This document shows, one piece after another, positions 54,600 to 64,000 of a stretch of DNA of 64,000 nt. Under the pieces are notes generated by a model. The model was not told the DNA's origin. It did not search any database and saw only the letters and a list, made by a program, of their open reading frames with translations. Each line of letters opens with the position of its first letter. The stretch's first letter is position 1. The stretch lies in NCBI GenBank assembly GCA_026874595.1, contig CM049306.1, positions 85,526,142-85,590,141 of the forward strand, given 5' to 3'. The DNA comes from Sipunculus nudus (Eukaryota; Annelida; Sipuncula; Golfingiida; Sipunculidae). A program made the translations under genes and the position numbers.

Positions 54600-57500
54600 G
54601 TAAATGTAATATTATTTCTGTGCATTATTCAAGCCAAAAGGCTGACTTTTTGTCAAAGCGCGCGAAAACACTTCACATTGCAACATATGCTCAAACGTGA
54701 CAAGCAGCCTCTTTTAGATGATGATCTAATCAATATTGTGACATAATGTACGACACCTTGTAGGAGCGAGCGAGTCCAGTCGATATTGCGTGCGTTGCTT
54801 GCATTTTTTTATATTAATCGGGCCCTCTGTTGTCGAGCAAATTACAACAGTTTTCATCAAACATAATGTATTCCACAACTCGATTGTAATGTTTGGAGTT
54901 GGAGGGGATCGCATAGCAGGGAAATATTGATTTTTTGTTCAGCACACAGGGGGAGCGATAGCAGTGGTGCCAAAATGAGTGCAAGAAGTCGCTCCCGGTG
55001 CGCGGGTAGAACGTTCACCATGTAACAACTAGCGCTGTCAGCATTAACATAAGCTTGCAGTGATTGTGAAATAATTTGATTAATAAACATTTGGTGATGG
55101 ATTTCGCTTTTGCTGCTGCAAGGACGCTTTGGGGAAAGGGTAGTTGAGGGGGGGGGGGGGGGACTGCCATTTCGATTGGCGGGTAAGGGTCTTGACAGTT
55201 CACATTAAACAATGCAACAATAATAATTAAAAAAAAATTACCATAAGCAATAAAATTTTAAATAGCACAAATCACAAATGCCCTGTTTTTACAGTGTAAT
55301 ATTAAAATGATAAAATTCACAATTTACACACTCATCCATACAAAAAAATTTCACAACGGTGAAACATGGAAACAATTCAGATTTAATCACTAAAAACATT
55401 TCATGGAGTTATGAAATTGCACAATTGAGTGATAAAAATCAGTATTTGTTATACACAGGTTACAGTCTATAAAATTTTGTTAAAAGAATAATGAACCTCA
55501 GATTTATATATATTGACTGGATACCTCATGAAGCATGCAGGACAATCTAAAAATGCGGACATGAAAAGCACAGGTCTCATTAGACATGTGGCCTTCGGCA
55601 TAAAAACCAGCTGTTATTGCATATTATATGAACAAGAACATTAACCACTCGTGCATTTCACATAATCCCCCTCTCCATTCCATTATAAATTAAGCTCTCG
55701 CGGCTCCACAGTAAGACTAGTTTCATCATTAAATGGTACTAAAAGTTGCACGCTACTAATGGCATTGACCTTATTCCTCTTACCCCGACAACCAAATTAG
55801 CACAGAAAACGAGAAGGCTATTTTGTTGATACGAAGGATTTCTATTCAAAACAAGTTTTTGTTAGGGGGTTGTTAGGGGGTTGTTTTCAGCAGATGTGGG
55901 TATCCATCAGATGTGCAGGCATTTGCAAGAAGTCTGACTATACTTTAACTGGTATATTTTTATGTGTTTGTCGTGTGTCGTTCAAAAATTAAAAGCATTC
56001 CAACATGTTAGAGACAAAAAAAAATGCAGTGAAATTAGAGCAAATGAGCACAAATGTGCGCCTGCGCCCTAACACGACCCGATGTTTATAAAACTTTCTT
56101 CACAATATCGTTTGTTTTATTTTTATATTTCAAAGCCTGAGCCTCAAAGGTACATTATGTGCGTTATACAAGCAGAACGCTTTATACATATCTTATTAGG
56201 TATATATATGGCGCATTTTTGATAGATTTACCTTTTCATTAACACTTGTTCATTATTTTAGTTTATCTAAAAGGCGTAACTCTCTCTTTTAATCTACACT
56301 TCGACTACAGACTAACACGGATATTATACCATTAATTATACACTCACACACACACACACATATATATAACATTTAACCTACATACCGACAATGGTATAAC
56401 ACTGCGTGTTCTGTGCATTATCTAAAATTTCCAGTCACGTGACAAGGGTCTTAGCTACCAGTGAAAAAAGGAACGTATCGTTAAATAAGGTGGTTATCAC
56501 CGCGAGAGGTCAGTAAATTCATATTAACAGTTTCTCTTATACAAAGTGCAGAGCGCTGAGCGCACTGTGCAGTTTTCAATGCAGGCATCTGATTAAATTA
56601 GAAAAAATAACCGAGGTAGCTTTAAAGTGGTAGGTTTCTTTTTTTAAGGATCTTGCTGTCAAGTATAGTATTACATGTACGTAAACTGATAGTGCTTAGT
56701 AGTAGAGATAATTAAGACCAGATGCAGTCGGTTTTATTTATAATTACAGAAGGTTCAGTCTGTGTAATACTGGAGAACAATATTCCGTTCGTCACCTCGT
56801 CTCCCAGGGCACACACGACCTCGTTCTGGACCGGCGTCTGTCACGTTTAAATGCTTGACTTGCCGATCAGCGCTCTCCCCAGCAGGAGCTCCCAAAGGAT
56901 ATGCTGCGCCGGCAAGGCTCTCCAGGCCCTTCATTTATTCGCGTCAGATCCAGAGTCTTCGGGAAGCTTGCGTTAATAGAGGCTGTGGTTTGAGAGGCGT
57001 CGCACGCTTTTTCCACTACCACGACTGTTGACTTTGGATATGGAGATCATTGCTATGATGTGTATACAGTTCGAGGTCGTGGAGGAATTCATAAAACATA
57101 TCGAGTATACACGGGGAGCTTAGTTTTGCAAATAAATCTAATAAGTCTATTAGTAATACATTTAATTACATCAGGTCCATTCCACGGGGAAAACCATCGA
57201 AATTTGCTAATTTGTTTTGAAAGATTTGTAACTTAAGTGAACAAGGCACATTTTTACATGAAATCTCATTATGTTGATATTTTACAGCATTTACAGCATC
57301 TTGACCGTATAGTTCACTGTTTTCTAAGACTGTATTTCTCAAACAAATGGATTAGTTTTCCTATTGTAAAATTAGCCTCATGTCTTATTCTTTCATTCTA
57401 TAAAAGAATTTTCAACTGTAGTCAAATTACCCTTCCTTGCCGCTCATTTTCAGTTTTATAAATTAAACGAACCAAACTGCATGTATAAGAAGTGTCTGTC

Positions 57501-57643
57501 AGAGGGATGGAAGCTTTATAAGTCTAAAGTAATTTGTGATTTCCTAGTCATGATATCTATGACGTTCAACAGAAATGGTGCACGAATTAAACTGATTTAA
57601 AAAAAAGTAAAGTGTAACTTTTAAATATATTTACATATACATG

Positions 57644-57688
<45 letters not shown>

Positions 57689-60600
57689 AAATTTCTCGAT
57701 GAACTTTGAACCTACTCCTTATTAAGTTTCGAGTTTCAAATTTGCATAATATATTGATAAGATAAATAACCGTCCATGCTCAAATTACCATGGTGATAAC
57801 TAATATAATAACTAATAATGGTAAACGAACATGTTAAGCAGGGGTGTAGGACAATATATCTTGCAACAACCAACGGTGTGTGCATGGTTAAGCAGAAGCA
57901 AGCCTGAAATTGGGAAGGCCAAGCACCACAACGATTGCGATTAGCACTATGTTTTTTATGTTTCATTTTGCGATACCAATTTTCAAAAGAGATCTGCTAT
58001 TTAAGGCAAATGACTTCACATTTATCAGCGATATGTGAGCGATACTTCCTTTTCTTCTGTTAGTTATCAGATCTGTGGCAAAATCGTTGTGTCTGTTTAT
58101 TAACTCTTAATATTAAATGATCGAGATTCAAAATACGATAACAAGCCTCAGCTGTTTAACAATACGTATGGTACTCTTTCGGGCTTTGTATGCTTGAAAA
58201 CCCCTGGGGTTATTTATCTTTAATGCCTGGCAAAAGAAAGGGACGCACTTTATTTACAGAAAAACGTCGCCTCACGACACACCTATATCCGCAACAGGCA
58301 TCTCAGTCTTAAGGACACTTAAGGCGGTCACATATAGAATGTAGACTCTATGATCCGTAAAATTCTAATTTGGGAGACCCAGCTGCCGGCAAAATCCCAT
58401 TTAGACCCCTTGAAGTGTCTTCCCTTCGATGGCTACACTATAACCCAAATGAATGGCGACCTCTCTCGAAACATATTTACATTTGTTGTACATATACTGT
58501 ACCTGTCTCCCAGTAAACATTTAACGTCAGCTCTTTAGGCAAATAGTATACATCTTCAGATTGAAATGAAAAGCTTCCTCGCTGAGCCAACAAAAAAAAC
58601 ATGATTTTCTAATCATGGAATGAGACCGTGTTGAATATGCCCTGTAATCAGGAGATATTATATTTATTGTCATAATAATAAACTGGTCTAATACTTAATC
58701 ATAAGTATGATTGTAAATATTGTCTGTTCATCTAATACATCGGTTACCGAAGCACATGGCTTGCTTGCTGTGTATCTAAGTTTTACTTTTTTCATAAAAT
58801 CATCCTATTGGTACAAATTAATGATTTATTTTCATCATTAGACCTTATCGAGTCTTATTCCATAATGTAAATGTTTTCTTATACGAGATGAAATATATCA
58901 ACCACCAGGACAAGTTCTTACAGTTGTATCTGCTTGCGTGCTGCGATTGACTATAACCAGTTTCACCTCATCTGTGCTAAAACGGGATTAAGTGGATTTT
59001 ATTGATCAATAAGTGCGTATCATGAGGCATTGTGTATAATGGTTTTTATCATGAATGATGTGGGGTATACTTTATTAGTCGAGCTATTCCACCGCTGGTA
59101 AGCGGTATCTTGAATACCTTTAAGTCCAAGATATGGTCGAAATAATTGAAAAACAAAACACAATTTATTTGACAGAGAACATGCAACGCGTCACATAAAA
59201 CCAGTTACATGTCTGACATCATGACTATAAACAGAGTATTACTATATCATGTTAAAAGTCATTAACATGGTGTATATATCACAGTATATCAAAGATACAG
59301 TCAGTGGCAATAAGCATAATACTTTCGGGAGATGTCACCTCTGTTTTTTTATTATTTTTATTAGTATTCCACCTCCATAAGAGGGACCACTAAAATTGTC
59401 TCCGTATGTCCGTCCTTCCGTCCTTCCCGCAGCTTTCACCAAAAGCTCTAAACCCAGGCTGTTTTCTCCACTTTAGCCTTCAAATCATGTACAAGCATTG
59501 CTTGGAACAAGAAAAAAAAAAATAAATAAATAAAACTTAATTGAATAATTTTCTAAATGATATTTCGACAGGTCTTTGAATATGCTGATCGCTAAATTGT
59601 ATAATTTCATGTGCACGTTTTTGCATATATAATGTAGAATCTGGCACTCGTACCACTGTAGCCGTTTCAACAATCACAACCAAATTTGGCAGACCTGCCA
59701 GATCATGTAATTATGTAATATATCCCTACAGATGGAACCACCGGTGGTGTCTTACTTTTCATGAGGTACCATAGTTATTTCTACTTATTCCTGAAATAAT
59801 CAGAAACATTTAAACTTAAGCTTCCCTGTCATGGCCTAGTACTGTATCTGAGAACAAGGGGAACGTTACATGAATGGTTTATTACTAAAATGGTTTCTGT
59901 GTGCAAATTCATGTAAGAACATGTCAATGGTTCGCTTATGTAATGAAAAATCTAGTACCAAATATTCCTGCAACAGCAGTAGCATATTACAGGTATATTT
60001 TATGGGCCACAACCATGACAGCCACTTATTTTGGGTAAGAGCTGAATGTTTTCTTTTCTTACCCATTATAATGCACAATGTTTGAGTCAAAGTAAGACCT
60101 TACCCTTTGGTCTCTTGTTCAATCCTGTGCCGATTATAAATTTCATCTCCAATGCTCCAAGCTATATACAGGGTCATCTGGATAACCGAACAGATAATCA
60201 TGAATTTTCTTCTTTAATCCATTTTATATTTTCATTTATTTTGAATTGAAAAAAGTTCGGCAAAAGTTCGGCGTTCAAGGATATTGGGGCATCAATGGTG
60301 ACACACTGTCACACCTTTCTGTTTAATCACATAGTAGGGACTATTTGTGCCACTAGGCCCTTGTTATATGCTTCCCAGGACATAGGATATGTCAGAGAGA
60401 GTTTTCCATCGGGATCACAATCATAAAGTCCATGGTAGTTTAATATGAAGATTACATTTTTTTATTTTAAAATTATAGCATCTGAAATGTTGAATAATAA
60501 CAGTTTTTGAGGTCTGTTATACAATATATGCAACGACTCAAATGGTGCACATTACATTTGAGTTAAAATGTATATATAGGACAACAGAAAATTGCGTCGG

Positions 60601-60697
60601 CCACCGCAGTCGCTCCTTGTCCGTTGTCTTTCAAGGCACGCTTTGCCATTTTATAAACAGCCCAGCCGGAAAGGTCACTGAAATACATTATCATTTC
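54600..60697. other. probable caveolin intron 1, left part
   Basis: No second caveolin exon was found. It contains a G run (55,148-55,162), an (AC)n tract (about 56,343-56,360), GTCACGTGAC at 56,434, a GC-richer segment at 56,763-57,030, (TA)n at 57,640-57,686, and at 59,356-59,450 a CCACCTCCATAAGAGGGACC sequence followed by a CCGTCCTTCCGTCCTTCC run, resembling the ends of tandem-core elements. The rest is AT-rich and unrecognised. Confidence 0.5.
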
Positions 60698-60913
60698 CAG
60701 GGGCGGATTAAAGTTGCATGGGGCCCCCGCATCTACTTAAAGCAGGGACCTTTTCATCAAATTGATAACTTTTTTACAAGTCAAAAAGAAATTCAAATAA
60801 ATCGAAATATAACTTATTGACTTTTGTCGATATTTAGTAATACTGGTAACTTATTTTTCAGGGCCTAGACAAAATCTGGTGGCCCAGTCAGCCATCCCCT
60901 TAATCCGCCCCTG
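60698..60913. mobile_element. 216-bp hAT-like MITE
   Basis: Perfect 14-base inverted ends CAGGGGCGGATTAA and TTAATCCGCCCCTG delimit it. Flanks ATCATTTC and GTCATATT share five of eight positions, consistent with an old 8-base duplication. The short open frame crossing the left end is not a gene. Confidence 0.75.
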
Positions 60914-61014
60914 GTCATATTATTTGCGAAAGCGAACAGACAGGTTATGTTATTGTTGGGTCTGCTGTATACTTCTAAATTCGGGTCCAGTATCTATTAG
61001 ATAATCTGTTCAAC

Positions 61015-61045
61015 AAAACGTCGTGACCAAGGGGTCACTAGTTTT
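61015..61045 (-). repeat. solo 5' end of the tandem-core family, minus orientation
   Basis: On the minus strand it reads AAACTAGTGACCCCTTGGTC then ACGACGTTTTG, related to the shared 5' terminus but without the CTCAGCTGA part. No core follows. Confidence 0.4.
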
Positions 61046-61448
61046 CTTTATGTATTCTGCCGACTATCTGCACACAAAAAAATTGCTTAGCTATAATATA
61101 CAATAGATCAGGTAATCGCGTCCATGTCTATTGTATTGTGTTAATTCCCTTAAATTCAATCTTTAATATTAATGATATTCTCTCATGGAGGGGGGGGGGG
61201 GTGTATATTCCACATTTTCCTATTAATAAATCCTGTGGAATTTGACATTATTTGGTAGAGGTGCTCATCGCAGCGCCGTCTCTCAGAGACTACGCCAGTG
61301 TATCGCAGCCGTGGAAAACCCGGCAAGGTTCAGCCCGGGCGAAGTCAGGCGGACATGTCCCACCGCAAGAATAGAAATTTGTTAGTGTTTACAGTTGCGG
61401 TCAAAGGTCAATTTTATTTTGGGCGTTAGACAATCGGCACAGGAAGCA

Positions 61449-61451
<3 letters not shown>

Positions 61452-61511
<60 letters not shown>
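61452..61511. repeat. (TA)n microsatellite
   Basis: About 30 TA dinucleotides without interruption. The Tyr/Ile frame across it is an artefact. Confidence 0.95.
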
Positions 61512-61513
<2 letters not shown>

Positions 61514-61999
61514 TTATATTTATATGATATATCTATTTCTTAAATGTGTAATTTTGGCAAAAGACCAAATGAACGTGAAAGTATCAAATAACAGTAATAG
61601 CTTAGTTTGAGAATAATGGAAAGTTCTGAGACACATGAAGATGGATGGAAGATAAAATTTAAATCATCCTTTAATATGGAGGACCAAGAACTATTCCTTG
61701 ATTTTTCCTCTTCAATCAGATCTAAATCTGGTGGACTGTTTGAGGCTCAAATCCCGACCATCAATCATAGGTCCTTAATCATATTTCATAATTTGCTCCT
61801 CAACTTCTGAAAACATTTACTCCATTCCATCAATATAATTCCATCAGCATCACGGGCTTCATGTGGCCCTCTCCGCCTGGTTATTGATAGGGCCACGGCG
61901 TGAGTAAACGAGGCATGAATATAATTATTGTTAATGAGAGCCAACAGCGCCCGTGCTAATTGTTTTACATGCGGAATTTTGAATCGGTGGAAATCGCTC

Positions 62000-62366
62000 A
62001 TACACTGTTAAAAGTTGCACGTAAAATAACGGTGCTTTGCACTGGCAGCAAAGTTGACAGTGCAATGCACCGTTATTTTACGTGCAAAGAAATAACGCAG
62101 TGCGTTAAATAACGTCGCATTGCACCGTAATTTTACAGCGCTTTGGGACGTAAATAAACGGTGCTTAGCCACGGGAAATAACGGGCATCTGTTATTTTAC
62201 GGGACAATATGCCGTTATTTTAGTGCTAAGAGACGTGAATAAACAGTAATTTAAACTGGAATCAGGGCATTGCACCGTTATTTCACGGTGCTTTGATATG
62301 TAGAATAACAAAACATTACTTTATAATAAATAACAGTGCTTTGCACTTGGAGCTATACACTGTTAC
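62000..62366. repeat. foldback repeat with a 29-bp hairpin
   Basis: TTGCACGTAAAATAACGGTG at 62,015 and its reverse complement at 62,059-62,087 form a 29-bp stem with one mismatch and a 15-base loop. Several weaker copies of ATAACGGTGCTT and TTGCACCGTTATTTTACG alternate on both strands to about 62,350. TATACACTGTTA-like sequence occurs at both outer ends as a direct repeat. It is probably a foldback or MITE-type element; the family is unknown. Confidence 0.65.
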
Positions 62367-63018
62367 AGGTTTCCATAATCTTTCTCAAAACGTTTCTGTC
62401 TTGTCACTCCGGAGAACCCTTTATTTGTATCTGTGTACTTCAGGTTTCCCATAACATGTTTTTTAGATTTTACCAGTAAAAATATTACGAACGAAGTCAG
62501 ACCTTATGATGATAGAGTTGTAACTTTCTGTTTGACAGTCAAGTGTCCCGAAAATCAAATCAGGATATCCACAGAGGGAAATGCATCTTGGCTAATTTGG
62601 GAAATGGCATTAAAAAAGCATGCTCACACATAATATCACACCACTTCTTTATTGTATGAAATATTCAACAGATCATCAACATGTACAGCACGTGTACTTA
62701 ATGTATATAGTTATTCAGATTATACTGATCTTCCAAAAGGCATCATTAGGAAGCAAACATATTTAAACATTTTGACCACACTGCATGGCAGTTAAATCGT
62801 CTCCAACTAAACATATAAAATTTGGCAATTAGTGCAATATTATTATGATTACTATTATGAATGCTGTGTGTTATCTCATAAAGGTTGCTGAACTTTTTAA
62901 CAATGGGGCCCAAATCTATTTATAATGTATCTTTGAAAAATTGATGAAAGTGCATCAATAAATTTATAGTGTTGTAAATTAATGGTATCTTTAAAGTAAA
63001 AGATGGTCAGAACACAAG

Positions 63019-63215
63019 TCAAACAATTGAAATGGATTTAACTTGTATGTCATCAAATCTTTCTACAGTAAAGGCATCTACTTTGTGTGAAGCTTCTGAT
63101 AATGAATTCCAAAATAAAGGTCCTTGGTAAATAAATGATCTTTGCATCAATCAAATTCGAACTGGAGGGAGTTGAAGAGAATGCCTACACTGTAACAAGG
63201 GTGCAAATGTAAACG
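63019..63215 (-). pseudogene. remnant of a non-LTR retrotransposon reverse transcriptase C-terminus
   Basis: The minus strand reads LPPVRI, stop, LMQRSFIYQGPLFWNSLSEA, then SHKVDAFTVERF and a stop at 63,019. SFxYxGPxxWNSL with a preceding PPVR-type motif is typical of the C-terminal end of LINE open reading frames. An in-frame stop at 63,151-63,153 and the short length show that it is dead. Upstream sequence to about 63,550 has no clear reverse transcriptase core. Confidence 0.7.
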
Positions 63216-64000
63216 TTTTTCCATAAAAATAATAAGATAAAACTCGATTTAATTAAGGTACTTAAACACAAGAATATTAAAAGTGAAATAGTCGTTAACT
63301 GATATTTCCTATATTGTTGATATATTATAGAGGAAAATGCAGCATTAAAACATTAAATCTGACCAACCAGCTCTATTGACAGTGGGAGGGCAGTTAGAGG
63401 TGCATTCAATTACCCCAAAATCAAGAAACCTGAAGGTCTTTTTAGTCCCTTGGGATACTCCAGGGTAAATATCCAAAATGACGCACAGCAAGCCTCCAGT
63501 GGAAGTAGAAATAACTTGCATGAGTTGACAGTTTCTGGCCATCAACCATATGTTACAGTGATGTTACAGTCCCCATCTTGAACATTCACAGGTGTTTGAG
63601 ATCTCATTCCCTGCATACAAAATAATAAACAGAAAAGAGAGATTGTAAATGTAAGAAACATGAGAGAAATATGCAAGAATATAGTTCAGTGCAAATTATC
63701 CCTTTAATTTTTATATTTTTTTAAGACTTTTTTTCAAAGTCTGACGCTCTATCAATTTACATTACAGAAAATAAACTTTTGTTCTTTCTTCACAAAATTT
63801 AAACAATAACTACAAAAATAGTTTTCTTATGGTCAATGGGAACCTTTAGAAGTGAAAATAATTATACATTATTATATTAAATATATCTTTGCATTTACAT
63901 TACAGACGATAACTGGCCAAGATTTTGTTCTATCTCCACAAAAAATTAACAATTTCAACATTTTTCTTTATATATGTATTTACTTAAAAAAAGGTTAAAA
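63216..64000. other. right edge of the window, nothing recognised
   Basis: No exon with splice support was identified. The minus-strand frame at 63,345-63,545 has no recognisable domain; it may be further retrotransposon debris. Confidence 0.4.

Noticed and set aside
61607-61810. 67-residue plus-strand open frame with Glu/Lys-rich start.
   Set aside because: No homology recognised, no splice signals that would connect it to the caveolin exon, and no resemblance to the caveolin domain.

Overview
This is eukaryotic, animal-type DNA: AT-rich, with long introns, GT-AG splice sites, no operons and many dispersed repeats. The genes and repeat types point to a lophotrochozoan, most likely a marine mollusc (bivalve or gastropod). 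The main clue is a set of non-autonomous elements with tandem-repeat cores and a terminal hairpin, resembling the mollusc 'pearl'/Helentron-associated families. The species cannot be named from the sequence alone.

Three genes can be supported. (1) Minus strand, 8,768 to 3,266: a three-exon gene that I do not recognise. Its exons join in frame into a 258-residue protein with a signal peptide, a very short Cys-rich ectodomain, one membrane span, a basic stop-transfer run and a 190-residue tail with YGDM, YAEV, NPIY and acidic-dileucine motifs. This is the layout of transmembrane adaptor proteins, and it is the best candidate here for something undescribed. (2) Minus strand, 49,998 to 19,250: a complete 15-exon CLN3 (battenin) gene encoding 455 residues, with all splice phases consistent. 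It was reconstructed by joining short exons; no single open frame shows it. (3) Plus strand, from 54,450: the first coding exon (50 residues) of a caveolin gene. Its caveolin domain is not visible before the window ends. CLN3 and the caveolin gene are divergently oriented, about 4.4 kb apart.

Layout: 1-3 kb holds a pogo/Tigger-like element and a dispersed repeat. 3-8.8 kb is the adaptor-like gene, whose intron 2 carries a diverged tandem duplication. 9-19 kb is gene-poor, with a tRNA-derived SINE and several repeat elements. 19.2-50 kb is CLN3, whose introns carry most of the mobile DNA: plus-oriented tandem-core arrays in intron 9 (25.1-33.2 kb), a minus-oriented relative in intron 3 (39.5-44.25 kb) with a second, 180-bp-repeat element nested in it, and several TA-flanked MITEs, two of which tightly bracket exon 14. 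50-54 kb is intergenic, with a hAT-like MITE and a degenerate 36-bp minisatellite next to the caveolin gene. 54.6-64 kb is read as caveolin intron 1, with a hAT-like MITE, a foldback repeat and a LINE remnant.

The genes do not form a pathway. CLN3 acts in lysosome/endosome membranes, caveolin shapes the plasma membrane, and the adaptor-like protein is predicted at the cell surface. No CRISPR, bacterial gene or intact autonomous transposon was found.
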